DNA of 64,000 bases, taken from the NCBI GenBank assembly GCA_932521025.1, contig OW051468.1:5270064-5334063 (forward strand), written 5' to 3'. The stretch comes from Oscheius onirici. Taxonomy: Eukaryota; Nematoda; Chromadorea; Rhabditida; Rhabditidae. This document shows, in pieces, positions 29,349 to 42,118 of the stretch. Position numbers and translations under genes: made by a program. The notes beneath the pieces were generated by a model that saw only the letters and a list, made by a program, of their open reading frames with translations, made no database searches and had not been told where the DNA came from. How positions within the stretch are numbered: position 1 is the stretch's first letter; each line of letters begins with the position of its first letter.

Positions 29349-32300
29349 TTAGAAGGCGAAACGGGTACGAATATCTTCTAGTTTCTTCGAGATCTGAAAG
29401 ATTACTTAGTTTTTGGGCAAAGATTTTACTAAAATTGTTGGAAAAGTACCAACCTCACTAGCAGTCTTGTCCAGTTCTTCTGCAACACCTTTCTGCTTCA
29501 TCATTTCCATCAATCCAAACTGTTCGCAGAGATCTCCGTCAATCACATTCTGACAAATGGAGAATATAACAAAAAGGTAGAGAAAATACCTTGCAAGGAT
29601 GGTAGTAGGATCGGAAGGTCAGGTGGTCACGGCCGCAAAGTGGAGGGAACTCGGACCTCATATGAAGTTCGAGATTTTCGAAGAAGGACGTTTCCTGGAA
29701 AGATAATAATTAGTCAAAGAAGTAGAATGTTTGTACAACCCTCTACCCTTCATTTACTATTCCTCCCTTCTCCAGTCCCAGAGAGCTGGAAGCCAATCTG
29801 CGTTCTCTCCACACAGAATGTGGCCATTATTCTGGAACCTCGGAGCAATTCGTTTAAAAACATCCTCTATTCAAAACGAATACAGTGATCAACATTTTAC
29901 CCTATTTGCCAAAGATATGAAGACCATCCTCAAGCGCAGGCTGCTAATTAATCTTGCTCCCATTCAATTGACCCAACTTTTTAGTGATTGATCTCTTGAT
30001 AACTTTTCTTTGAATAGACGCGAGAGAACAGTCTGAATATATTGGTTTTTGGTTACTCACATGCCATTTTCGCTATTGAGGTACAATTTAGAGATACACT
30101 ACTACCCTTGGGAGCAGGTCTAAAAGAGCGCTCTTCCGTCATGTTCCTGGTTTTCGTTAAATTGAGCACTGAACATTTGAGCTGCCGCATTTCCTAATCG
30201 CGGCATACTCTTACCAGAGAGCATTCACCATGCTCGTTTATGACATTTTGTCGAATTTCGCCCGTGTTTGTTTATCAAGTTGGCGTCTTTGGCATTTAAC
30301 ATTTGAGAGAAACAGCTTCGATCCAAAAAGCAATTACCACGTTAGGAAGCCCACACGGCAATTCAGCCCTCTATAAATCGTGTACTCTGATCATGAAAAG
30401 ACTTGCTCTTTGGTACGTATCCTCAAGATAGGAGTGCCTTGCTCATAATTCAACTGTGTGAGACAACTCAACGTTTCCGGTATCGAAAGTCAAACTTTCT
30501 TGTGAAACCTAAGCTCGTCTCAGAAATAGCTACTCGCCCCGGTAACCTAATCATAACTAGTCCCGGAACTCCGAGCCGTGTAATCCAATCGCTGCATAAT
30601 ATTCGGACTCTTAGCCAGTTGCATCCATTTTTTTCCAAAATGTTTCAAATCAAATGGTTGATTGTAAACACAACTGACACTGCAAATAATAATATACGTG
30701 ACGCTGTGGCTTTTGAGGCAAAACATTGTTTGATAACCGCCTCTTGCTCTTATACTCTTCACAACTTCAAAATAGTTTCGCCTGCAGGTGCTCCTTTAGC
30801 CTTGTTTACTGTTGGTTGAAACCAGAGATGTGCGGAAATGAAATTCCCGCGGGATTACCGTCCCGCGGGACGCGGGAATAATTTTTAGACAGTAAAATTC
30901 CCGTGCGTTCTCGCGGGAATTTTTATGATTCCCGCGGGAAAATTCAGACTCTTTATCTTACGATTTTAGAATTTTTCGTCAGCAAAAATCAGGGAAGGAC
31001 CTACTTTTTCGTTCACATATAGCTTATTTTTGTGTCATCGGCTTAGAACTGTCTTTTTGACTATCAGCTTGTTGAAAATCAGCGCGAAAGGTAGTTGCAT
31101 AACGAAAACTCGACGAAAATAAGCGAAATTAGCGTTTTTAGAAAATTCCCGTGATTCCCGCGGGAAAAACTGCTTCTCACGGGAATAAAAATGAGCACGG
31201 AATTCCCTCCCGCGGGACGCAGGAAATTTTTTTGAGACTAAACATTCCCGCGGATTCCCGCGGGAATTTTTTTGGCCATTCCCGCACATCTCTGGTTGAA
31301 ACCCATAGAAAAATAGGATCTACGCCTTGTTGGAGCGGCTAACAAGCTGTCAAGGAAAGAAAAACTTGTGAGGATATTTTGAATTTCTGACTAATTCAAT
31401 AAAAGAGCTTTGTCTGCGTTCACTATTTTTGACGGTGAACACAACAAATTTGAACATTTGCTCTTTCCAAGATATGCAGAAAGATTCGGAGCAACTTCCC
31501 CCTCAAAGAAAGACACAAATCTTTTAATGGCCCTCCGAGCCCGATCTAAACAGACAACCTGTTCTCTTGCTAATAGCCCAATTTTCTCTCAATAGGCTCC
31601 CATGTCGCGTCTTTTGGAATCCGAGAACTATCGTCCATCTCTTGGGCCCCTTTTGCCGTGAAAGCTAATCCATCACAACAACTTTTTAGCGAAAGGGTTT
31701 TTCGCTACCTTGACCAAACTGCCAGCTGTTTGAGCAGGAAGACTCTCGGCTGTCATCGGTCTTGCATATTATTGCCCATCTCTTCTCACCTAAAAAACGC
31801 AAACTTACATCTTTCGACATGAAGGGCATCAAAATGCCAATAGCTCCGCCAATTGTTGTGTAGACAATACAATCATTAGCGCCCGGAATCATCGATGTCT
31901 TCTGGATCGATGTAATTTGATCCCCAATGTAGAACACAGAGACCATGTCCATTTTCTGCGAAGCTCCGTTCAGATGTCCTCTGTCCCAGTGAGATCGGAG
32001 TCCGGTTGGGTCCTCTTGTACGTCTTCGCTTACACGGTCGGGTAGTCGTAGCTGAAAAGAAGCCATTATATTCTCGTCTTGATCACAGTTCTTCCACTTT
32101 TCATATCCTCATCCAAATTGGGCTTAGAACTCTCCCACTACATCTAATTAGGAAACTTTGTGACAGATTTAATTGAGCCAGAGGTTCAGGGAACTAATTA
32201 GGATAATAGTAACCTCAGAATTTGACCCTTCCAGCTATTTCTGACTTTTAGTCCAGTTTAGTCACAATTCGGTCCTCTCTAGCCTGCCAGGGTTACTTAT

Positions 32301-35300
32301 TACTCAAGCATGAGCAATACAACTCTTTGTTCTCCATGTGATTGAAATTTGCTATTAGGTTTGCTACCAACCCACGCACAGGAACGCGCTTTTCCCTTAT
32401 TGTCACCAACTCATACGCAGCCCGTAATTTAAACTATGACTGATATTATAGTGTTCAAAAGAACTATAAAAGGCTGGGTGAAAAAACCAAGGACCAATTA
32501 TGGCCGGGAAGACCAGTGACTAGCATACAGATGCTCTCTGACAACATCTATATAATTATGGAACTTTTACATAGTGGCTGACATGAGCGTCAACAAGATC
32601 ACTAAGGGAGTGGCAAAAATTTTTGCTCTGCTCCCGAGCCGGAATTAACTTTGTAGCGATTTCCATTTCTAGAGCATTCACGTTTCTTTTCGTACAAATC
32701 AGAACAGAATTCAGCGGCGAGTTAACGGGGCACTAATTTCCCTTCGGCTGCTGCACAGTGTCTGACGCGGAAGACGTCTTTCCAGCTCGCATGAATAGCC
32801 TTAACGGAAACATATGCGGCCCTCCCTATTAATTCACTTATTCCCAAAGAATTTAGCTACGGCTTGACAGGCGAAAAACATCTTCAGTCCCCGTTTTTTC
32901 AGCCCCGTAGTCAAATTGAATCATAAGCATGTTCTCCGCTTCCCAAACTGATTGCTTTAAGGACCTCTTCGGCCCGTCGACAGAGGAGATCTCTTCCGCC
33001 TTCCCTCCGTCATTTTTAGAAGTTCCTAAATATCACTAGAAGCTGCTATCTTCTGTCCCATTGATGTTTCAGAATTAGTCTGAAAAGGAACAACGTGGAA
33101 TTTGAAACTTGCGCTACTTTCCCCCGCAGGATGAGTAGCTACATGCGGTGACAGCAATTAAGCGACGTGATCCTAGCCATGAGGAGCAACTACCGCCCAC
33201 ATTTGTCACTTCCTTAGTTGTCACGTCTCTGCGTCTCGCGCGTGAAAAAGTCATATGTAATATTCTCCGTGTACCATTGTTCTACGCCGCTCTCTTCCGA
33301 CTTACTCCCAATGCCATAACATGCCTATTTAGCCAGTAGTCGCCTCCTCGCCCACCCTCGCATAAAGACGCCTCTATTTACGAGCCACACGCCAAACAAC
33401 CAGTAGGCCCTCAATTTCTCTACAATCATTTTGAGAGCATAGCCGAATACATCACTTGTCCCTTCTGTTTGCGCGTACATCCTGATTGTGTTTTTTTCCC
33501 AATGGCAACTGTTTCCCAAGCTTTTCTTATACTTTAGAGCTCTGAGAAACGGGAAATAATCGAGATACACTTTGTAAGTTCATGCTTTTTCTTTGAAACG
33601 ATTGCTTCCGGTTTTTTTATAGAACAATGAAAGCGAACTTTTCTCGGTCAAATTGAATGGGTGGTCTGAGGTAGGAAACAAGAACGTTCCTCTGATTGAC
33701 AGAGATCTTCTACAACACGACTTTTGAACCGAACACCCAGAAACTAACAAAAATATTGTGAATCCCAACGCCACAAGCAGACGTTAATTATTCAAAGAAC
33801 GAAATGACGCAAGCAATCAGACGGGGTTCCCTCATTTTTACTAAATACGTCCAGCCAGTAGCCTATATCAAACGACCATTCTGCAATTCCCGATTCCGCC
33901 GAGTTACGCTCCACTACACTCCATCCTCTTCCTTTGATATTTGAAATTATCCTCAGTTTATTCTTGTAGGTACCTTTTAATATAAAAAAAGAGGCAAGAC
34001 ACCTGTTAATTCATGTTTCACACGTGCTGGTGACGCCGCCTAGGCTACAAATTAGTCTCGTTGCGTTCCGGCTGGCCACGCTGCCCATAAAGCATAATAA
34101 TTCAGCTCTATTCTCACATTCAGCACGCTAAACGTCCATTAAAATAGAGTACTCTCTGACTTTTGCTCGTATAACTGAAAGAAAGCTTACAATGGCGATC
34201 GTTCCGAATCTGTCTCCAACTGCTACCGTGTTGTAGTCCAAAATACACATGCACGACATGTAGCGAGGTGTTTGATCATCGCAGAAGACTACCAGAGCAT
34301 TTTCCTGTAACCGTATTTGATTAGTCAAAGGTTTTTAAGACAAAAACGTACGGCTTTTCTGTATCGGACCCAATGCAGCGATTCCTGCGAATCTCCTACG
34401 ATAATACGCTGTCCAGTTGATTGAATATCGCAGATCTGCACAGGGAAGTGCTGAAAAATGAATTAATTAGTAAAATCGTAGAATAGCTTTTCGAGCAGCT
34501 GATTATAATAATTTTGAACCTGTTTCACTCCCATATGTTTTCATCCGTCTTCTTCAACGGAACATTCAGACAAAGTAATTTTCAGGTTGAATGTGGTGAG
34601 AACGAAAGAATGAACGAGACGGTGCAGTGCACATTCTACGAATGGAGTCGCGATCCACAACATGCCAAATTCTTCCGAATCTTTTCAATTATCTCCGTTC
34701 TGACCATTCTGGTCGTGGTAGTCGTGCTAGGAAATGCCCTAGTCATAGCTGCAGTTTTATTGCGACGGCGGCTACGATCTCCCACGGGACTACTTATTCT
34801 CTCGTTAGGAGTGGCCGACTTACTGGTATGTGTAACCAAAAATGTCAGGAAATAAACTTTAGGTGGGAACTGTGATTTTGCCCTTTAGTATAGCCAACGA
34901 GGTTCTCAGCGGGTATTGGATATTTGGAGAGCTTTGGTGTACAATCTGGCTAACTATGGACATTTGGATGTGCACAGCTTCAATTTACAATCTGGTGGCA
35001 ATTTCCATCGATCGTTACATTGCCATTATCAAGCCACTAAACTATCCGATGCTGGTTACCAAGGCAAGAGCCAGATGGACCGTCGCCCTTGTCTGGATCT
35101 GCTCTTTCATTATCTGCAGTCCCAGCTTCTTTTTGGGCAACACCGTGGTGACCAGTACGGACAGCGAACGCTGCAAGTGCACTCCTGCAAACGGCGGAAG
35201 AGGCTACATCATTTTCTCCGCTTCGAGCAGCTTCTACGTGCCGATGATTGTCGTAATTTTCGTCTATTTCCGGATATACATAGCTGCCAGAGCCGCCACG

Positions 35301-38300
35301 AAAAGCATCTATTCCGGAATGATGCAGGTAGATTTAATCGTTAAGAAAAAGAGCAAAAGATGATTCAGGTCACAGCTAATGCCAACAAGAACACTAAAAG
35401 CTTCCTTATGAACAATCCGGCAGCTCTTTCCAAAGAAAACGTCCCTATGTTGCGTGTCCACCGCGGTTCGTCAGCTGCCAACCCTCCCAAATCGCCTCAA
35501 TGTGCTATTAGGAGGTATAATAGCACAATATTATTAAACGACGATTTTTAGCAATTGCTCGACAGAGACTGATAGTCAAACACAGCCAGAATCAAGAAAA
35601 CAACGAAGTGCTTCTGATATTGCTATGGTTCACAAACAGACTAGTAGGACCAATGTGATGGCAGCTTTAACAGAGAAACAACTCGAGAGTACAGACTCGG
35701 ACAAGATGCCACCGTACATTACTTTCCGAAACTAAAGCAATGTCTTTTTAGATCCCCAACTAAAGAAGAAAGGGTGGAAACAATTATAAAGCCGGGTGGA
35801 GAGACTAAGACAGTGAGCAGACTACTTCCAAAAAACCCTTTTAAATCTCTGATTAGGAGAGGACAGAGGAAAAAGGTGCATTATTAGGCCAAACTATAAA
35901 AATACTAAAACTTAGGCTGGCTGTGCTTACGAGAAGCGTCTGTCTCTCGAAATCAAAGCAGCCAAGACTGTGGCCATTGTCACAGGCTGTTTCATTTTTT
36001 GCTGGCTTGGCTTTGCCGTAACGTACGGCTTTGAGTTAGAATTCGATGATGTGACATGGTCGATCGTCTTCTGGCTGGGATATTTGAACAGTGCGTTGAA
36101 TCCGGTCATTTATACTGTCTTCAATCGGGAATTCCGAACCTGTTTCAAACGACTACTGACATGCCATCATTTGAATCATCCCAACAACACAAAGGTAGGA
36201 GATTAAAGCGAGCCTCCCGCGGCTGTTGATTATCCCTATGTATTAGTTGATTAAGGCAGCTTATGACCCCCGGAAAAGATGGGCGCAAGCTTGCACCACA
36301 TGGCGCAGCGGATAAGAGAGCCGACTACAAATCCATTATATATGCCAGGTTCGATCCCTCAGCAAGCATATTGTTTTTTTTCTTTTCTTAGGAAAGTTGC
36401 TAATGCAATAGTGCTTGATTTTTTTTCAGTTAACGAGCTACACAAAGTATTGTAAATTGCGTATTGAAAAAGATAGGTATTGTAAATTGCATAATTAGGC
36501 TTCAAACGATGCGATACATAATATTTGTCTATAAAATATATGGAAAACACGAAAATCACAATAAGGAATCGAACCCGGGGCAAGGAAAATTTAGCAAACA
36601 AACGCTTTGCCCACTGCGCAGGTTTTTGGGCGCGAAATTCAAACGGGGTGCCGAGGTACGCTCGCTTTAAGGTAATTTCAGTATACGACGAACAACTCGT
36701 ATAATTCGACAATGAGAGGAGTTAAGCCGTACAACACAGTCTCATCTCCTCCCCAGTTGTGTACTGTCGCTACACAACGACATTCAAACAGCAAATAACG
36801 GGTCAATTTTGAGTATAAACTATTACGTTCTTTCGTCTTTGATTTGTTCTAAATCTGGGGCAACTAATTCTCATGAATTTGTCTTGAAGATCTAATAAGA
36901 TTGGACGAGGAGAAAAGGAAAAGGACACCGAATGGTGCGAGGGCTTCTATTACACGCAAATAATGAAGACTAACCCTATTTTCGCACTTTGCCAACAATT
37001 TCTTCTTTCCAAGCTCGTAGACACGAAGGAAGGTTCCGAATCCGAGCAGTACAACTCCGCGGAAGTCGTGGATGGCAGTAACTGGCTAAAACTTCTAATT
37101 TTAGAGAATTAGCTGAACTCACCAGAGGAGTCTCCGTTCTATGCAGCAGTTCCAATTTGTCTCCGGCTGCTTGTAGGACAAAAGTGTAGACGAATCCGCG
37201 TTTCGGGACAGAATGTGCACTCAATTGTTGGCCTATTCCTCCACCGACCAGAACCATCAGCGTTTCTGGACAGCTCGAGAACTGCACAATCGCAACACTG
37301 AAAACAAGATAATTATGTACTTTATTTAAACACAGAAAGGTCAGTAAAAACGATCTTACCACTTCGCAGCTTCGTCCTGAGGAAGAGGGAAGTAGGCGAG
37401 ATTGTCTCCGGTTCTCGGATGAACAATGCGCACACAGGAGGCATATTTGGCAGCAGCTGCTCTCGGAGCACCGAACTGCGTCTCATCCGGCTTGTTATTC
37501 TTGATTCCGTCGGCAATTTCCCGGGCTAGAACCTGTTCCTCTTCATTTGTCGCCAAATTTTCGATCTCCTTGGCCATTTCATTGCGCTTCTTCTCCTTCG
37601 TGGCCTCAGTAAAGGAAAGATGGTCGGCTTCGACGACGATCAATGTTCCAGCTGCTGGATGAACGACCATTTTTCGCGGAGTATATTTCAGAGGGAATTG
37701 AATCTGATTGAATGAGGCACCGAGCTTCTCAACAGCCATAATTCTGAACATTTTTTGCCTCTATTCAGCGAAAGAACACGCACCTCAAAGTATTCTCTGC
37801 TATGGCGACAATTCCCTCGGTACATTGCTCACTCGTGAAACTGGCGGCATATTCTAGAGATTTGTAGCTGAGAGGCGTCAAGTGGAACCGATTCTGGTAG
37901 TGATAGAGTAGCCAGGAACGCGATGAAGCGCAGAGGACGGCATCCTTGTTCTGACTTCGGACACGGAACAATTTGACTGGACGAGTTCCAAGATAACGGG
38001 TTCGTGTATCGAGCATGATTCCAGTGATATTGTCGACGGTTGTTCGAAGAAGACAACCATTCTGTAGTAGTTATTTGTAAACAAACTGCGGTAAAAACAT
38101 TACCTGTAGACCAATGTTCAGATGAATTGTGGCTGCTCCTTTGTTCTCATCGTTGCTCGTCTCTACTAGAAGAAGAGATTCCGGCTGCGATGGAAGGCTT
38201 TGCATACTAAAATCGGAATCAAACAAGGACAAAAAAAGGGGAATACCTGAGAGGACTGAGGGTATCGTTGTGATCGAGAGAAATGATTCTGACGGTATTG

Positions 38301-40597
38301 TCATTGGCTCCAATGGCCAGGAAACGGGACCGAATTTCTCCTTCGGGAATTTCAGACAAGCTCATACAGGAGATTTCTGCGTCTCGGAATGTCTTTCTCT
38401 CGGTGAACTCGTTCAAATGGCCGGACTGATCCAATTCGAAGTAGACGATCTCGGCACCGGCTTGTCCTACTCCAGATAGGGCAATCGCTACTTGTCGTCT
38501 GAAAACGTTTATCTAGTAAAATAAACAAAAAAACTATACCTGTTCATTGCACATTTCACGATCTGCCGTTTGCCAGGTGTTTTCCATTCGTTGACTCGAC
38601 GATCGGATCTGATGTGGCGAATACCGTCGGCGTAGATTTGAAGAAGAGAATCGTCTCCTATCAGACCACAGGCAAGTGTTGGAGCAGTGGCCAGAAACCC
38701 AGAGTCGGTGGCTTCTTCCACAGTTTCTCCGATCGTCAGCACTAGAGTAGCATTCATGAACGAGACCACAATGTAGGCATCGTGTGCGTCGTCAATAGTC
38801 TTCTTGACTGTCCAAACGGCACTTGGATTACCGGGAAGTTCGGAGACGGCCATTTCTGTCACTTCTAGACCGTTTCGGAGAACCTTCATTTATTTTTTTA
38901 AGAGAAAAATGGCTAGAAAGTACTCACTCTGAGACTGGATTTGGATCCTCGTCCACACAGAGCATATACTTGAGGAGCATCTTCTCTGGTCAGATCTCCA
39001 ACATGGGAGCCGAGAAGCGGAGTCAAACTTTCGATTTTATCAATTTCGACGAGACTTTTCAGCTCGTGAATTCCGTAGAAGAACGTCTCGCCTTCTCCCA
39101 TTCCAGCCTTTGAGGAGAATTCGTCTTCGTCATCCTCTCCGAGATTGGCAATTTGATAGAGGTGGCTAAACGCGAAATAAGATATAAGGTCTAAATACAC
39201 GACTAACTGATCACCAAATTCGGCTGCGACAAAGAGAAATCCAGTCTTGAGAATACACATGGCGTTGGCAGCTGGAACGGTATCGAAATACTTTATTTTC
39301 ATTTCGGTGACTAGATCTTCTTCCGTTTCCAATGTTACCTGAACAGTGTAAGGTTAAAGGGACTAGTTGTGCCTGAAATTACCTTGAAAAGATCGCCTTG
39401 CTCGGTCTGGACAAGAAAGAAGAACATCAACTTGGTTTTATGTGTGGCAGAAGAGATGATCATGATGCGACGGTCAGGATCCTCGAGATCGTTCTAGAAC
39501 CAAATTGTTAGCCAGAAAAAAGGAAACTGACTCGTCGTCGTGGAACTTGGCACTTGATGTCCGGCTGATCTCCCAAGTTTTTGTAGACGAGGAAACCTTC
39601 ACAGCAGACGATTACTCCGGCAGGACCATCATTTCCTCCAGGAACTGGAAACGAAAATAGAATAAAAAGCATTCGAAATTACCTGGAATGAGCATATTTC
39701 CTGCTTCTGGCATTGGCTCAGCATACTTTCGAATGACGTGATTGAGACCGAGATCCAGTTCATAGAAGGTAAGCATTTGATGGGTCGATTTGACGGCTTC
39801 TCCGGTCGGATCGTTGTCCAGCTCTTCATAATCGTACTCCAGACAGGCAAAGAGCGGATTCTCGAAGCCGACATCAATTCCAACAACGCCATAGCAGAGA
39901 GTGAACTGTTTGTGAGCCTCTAGTGGAGAGGAAATGGTTAACCGAGCTTCAGCGTCTCTGTTCATCTGGTAGACCAGCTTTTGACGTTCTAATGCTCCTA
40001 AATATTTGCCAGTTGTCATTGTTCTACAGATTTTTTTTTACTAAATATGTTCAAAAACCAATTTGTAGTCAAACGGAAAAAAATTCAAAATATCTCTAAA
40101 ATATTGAACTAAACTAACCGATCATAACAGCACGTCCTTTGGGGTCAGCGGCCAAGTAATGTCCAGGAACAGCTCGTCTAACACCAGATTTTCCATAAGT
40201 TTCCTGGTGGATTCGTTCAAAACTGTTCTTCTCGGGCATGTACTCCAGAATCAAGATTCTGCCTGAATCTGAGCCCACGGCGATGTAGTCTAAAGACAAG
40301 CGAGTTGAAAACATGTTATGTAGAAGTGTACCTTTAGCTCCTCCTGTAAGTCGGAACGGAAGCAGACATCGAATTATGCCAAAAACATCTTGACTGCACA
40401 TAATCTTGATTTTTCCAGTATTCGGGTCGCAATATAGCAGTTGGAGAGTTCCTCCACGTCCAACACATACTTCCTAAAGATATTTTCATGGAAAATATGA
40501 AAAATCATACCTGCGATTGAGGTTTACCGCTGAAATTTCCATGAATCGCTTGATTGATTGTCGTCTGACTTTGTAAGGTTAGATGATACAGGTGCAT
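29349..40597 (-). CDS. teg-4: splicing factor 3B subunit 3 (SF3B3/SAP130)
   Basis: Core U2 snRNP protein with three WD40-like beta propellers; part of SF3b, which recognises branch points. Segments from start to end: [182 protein letters not shown], LLDYxTVA-type [19 protein letters not shown]...[12 protein letters not shown], then [19 protein letters not shown] and the hallmark end [20 protein letters not shown] ... [12 protein letters not shown]. Upstream exons are compact; three 3' introns are long (36974-34453, about 34189-32053, about 31805-29700). The first hosts an opposite-strand GPCR, the last a hAT MITE. C. elegans TEG-4 is the orthologue. Confidence 0.95.
30823..31294. mobile_element. 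hAT-like MITE in an SF3B3 intron
   Basis: Ends are CAGAGATGTGCGG and CCCGCACATCTCTG, inverted repeats of the CAGNGNTGNGC type used by hAT transposons. Both sides carry the 8-nt direct repeat GTTGAAAC (30815-30822 and 31295-31302), the exact target-duplication length of hAT. The 472-nt body is full of TCCCGCGGGA palindromes and has no coding capacity. Confidence 0.88.
31303..34120 (-). other. SF3B3 intronic sequence around the exon at 31806-32052
   Basis: Apart from the SF3B3 exon ([16 protein letters not shown] ... LMPFMSKD), the two flanking introns show only short open frames with no recognised motif. I see no further nested gene here. Confidence 0.4.
34610..36206 (+). CDS. aminergic GPCR (octopamine/dopamine-D2-like) nested in an SF3B3 intron
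   Basis: Exons about 34610-34825, 34863-35327, 35369-35515, 35552-35711, 35752-35876 and 35917-36206. N-terminus MNETVQ has an N-glycosylation site; an in-frame Met also exists at 34514. TM2 [22 protein letters not shown]3 with the amine-binding Asp ([20 protein letters not shown]) and [10 protein letters not shown]4 [20 protein letters not shown]5 with Ser cluster ([18 protein letters not shown]), a long intracellular loop 3 spread over three exons, [20 protein letters not shown] at TM6 and [18 protein letters not shown] at TM7. The family is biogenic-amine receptors, closest in my reading to alpha2-like octopamine and D2-like dopamine receptors (OCTR-1, DOP-2/3). The usual CWxP of TM6 reads CWLG. 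It lies wholly within the SF3B3 intron 34453-36974, on the other strand. Confidence 0.85.
36294..36370 (+). repeat. tRNA-like (SINE-type) sequence
   Basis: Has a perfect A-box TGGCGCAGCGG and a near B-box GGTTCGATCCC with tRNA spacing, and a CTACAAA anticodon-like loop, but the anticodon and acceptor stems do not pair well. More likely a tRNA-derived pseudogene than a functional tRNA. Confidence 0.5.
36560..36637 (-). repeat. second tRNA-like sequence, opposite strand
   Basis: Minus strand reads GCGCAGTGGGCAAAGCG (A-box) and later CCCGGGTTCGATTCC (B-box with a good T-stem). Stems are again poor. It faces the element at 36294-36370. Confidence 0.5.
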
Positions 40598-40700
40598 TAC
40601 TACCCTAAAACTGAATTCTACTTTAAAAAAAAACTAATAAAACGAGGTAATAAAAACGGATTGAGGGGAGAAAAGGATCGTTTCCTCGCTTTTCGAATTC

Positions 40701-40747
40701 AAGACGCATCTGTGCAATTGCGTAGATTGGTAGACGCATAGACGCAA
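40701..40747 (-). promoter_or_regulatory. repeated TGCGTCTA motif upstream of SF3B3
   Basis: Four GACGC or TTGCGTAG occurrences in 47 nt (minus strand TGCGTCTATGCGTCTACC), 105-150 nt upstream of the SF3B3 ATG. CTGCGTCT-type motifs are, as I recall, common in promoters of broadly expressed C. elegans genes. Confidence 0.35.
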
Positions 40748-40749
40748 AA

Positions 40750-41304
40750 AACCGACCTTTTGTTACACATACATCAGATCGCAATTAGGCAGGTAATAAA
40801 ATGTAAACAACCATAGAAGAAATGGACAAAATGTCGGTGAAATGTTTATTCACAGCCAAGTAAAAATAAAACGAAGAAAAAAATGATGTACAGAGTCTTG
40901 TTCAGAAAAATTTAACCTGACCTCTATTGTTTCCAGGTTTTTTTTTGTTGCTAAAATGGCTTCAAAGATGGAGGAAAGCAAAGAAAATAAGAAACGAACA
41001 AAAATTTAGCTACATATTTCAGAAGTTTGAATGCGCGCCATAACTTTGTACGCAACTACATAATCAACATTTTCGTAGTAACGAACAAGCATTCCTAACT
41101 GATGATCTGACTTTGGGCATTGTTTATCAACTACTTACGAAAGTTTCTTTGTTTCCTCGAATTCGACAACAAGAACTCTCGATTGTTTGCTAATGCTACC
41201 ACATGTATGACCTTGTTTTCTCTCTTCGTCTCCTAGAGATGATTCATTTTTGTGGCCTTATCTATGCCTACATAAGACGACTCGGGTCGTCTACTCAAAC
41301 AACC
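40750..41304. other. intergenic between SF3B3 and the small membrane protein
   Basis: Divergent promoter region of about 0.7 kb. No coding or structural signal seen beyond the motif noted at 40701-40747. Confidence 0.35.
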
Positions 41305-41596
41305 ATGACGGTTACCCGTTCCCCTCTTTCTAGTCCCGTCAAACGCCCAACTTCCCTCCTCGACCTTGCTGCGGTCGAGGAACTCATCAAGAAGCCCGTT
41401 GTAGAAGACGTCGAAGCGGGCCCTACTGAGCCTGTCAAAACAACTGGTTAGTTCTTCTTTCTGAATTTAACCGAGAAATCCTCCAGGGTTTCGCTGTATT
41501 TGGCGCTCCTTCGCCCTCATATTCGCTATTCTTCTCACGTCCCTTATTCTGATCAACGGACTGGTTATCGTTTTGGGATTGATTGATCTGCTCTGA
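41305..41596 (+). CDS. small protein with C-terminal membrane anchor
   Basis: Two exons (41305-41426 about, then from about 41487) joined over a 40-nt GT-AG intron with a GG phase give about 83 residues: a hydrophilic N-terminal part (MTVTRSPLSSPVKRPTSLLD, acidic EDVEAGPTEP) and a single hydrophobic C-terminal segment (FALIFAILLTSLILINGLVI VLGLIDLL). Upstream in-frame Met codons exist (41203), but the Met at 41305 gives the cleaner protein. AATAAA follows at about 41662. The layout suggests a tail-anchored or type II small membrane protein. Function unknown. Confidence 0.6.
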
Positions 41597-42118
41597 CGTT
41601 ATTCCTTCCCTCTCACTTTTTATGATCTCACTCCGGGTAACTTCAAACAGCCAAGTCATCAATAAATCTTTTTTATTCGTTTACTTTCTCGCTTTCTATA
41701 AAAAACCAGCCGTCTACGACGGCTTTCGCCGTCTTTGCTCACGTACGTGACTACGGCTGTCCAAGTTTTGATTACCAAACACCGTTGCGCTGTAGATAGT
41801 TTAGATTCCCCAAGACGCGTTCCCCTCAAAAAAAAACTCTCGTTCGATAAAAGATTAACATAACAAAGCTTGACATGTTACGCTAGTCTCGACAACTGCG
41901 GACACCACTACGGACGGACAGAAGGACACCATTGCACTTTAGTAAAGATAGTTGTCAGACATGCATGGAGACCAGTGCTTTGATGAGTCAAACAAAAATT
42001 AATTAGCCAGAAACTTTAGTTTTAACAATGTGATTTTATTAAATGAATCTACTAAACCCACAACAAGTCAAATTCAAAGCAAAAGACTTGAGTCAGTGTT
42101 CCCCAGTGTTGTTTCTAG
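41597..42118. other. intergenic with short inverted repeat
   Basis: Contains CAGCCGTCTACGACGGCT (about 41708), an inverted repeat also seen at 49462-49480 and 51488-51506. Otherwise nothing supported. Confidence 0.4.

Noticed and set aside
30403-30819. 138-codon plus-strand open frame inside an SF3B3 intron
   Set aside because: No motif, no splice support and no codon bias; ends just before the hAT element. Treated as chance.
36294-36370. Functional tRNA gene
   Set aside because: Boxes A and B are good but the anticodon and acceptor stems do not pair, so it is listed as tRNA-like only.
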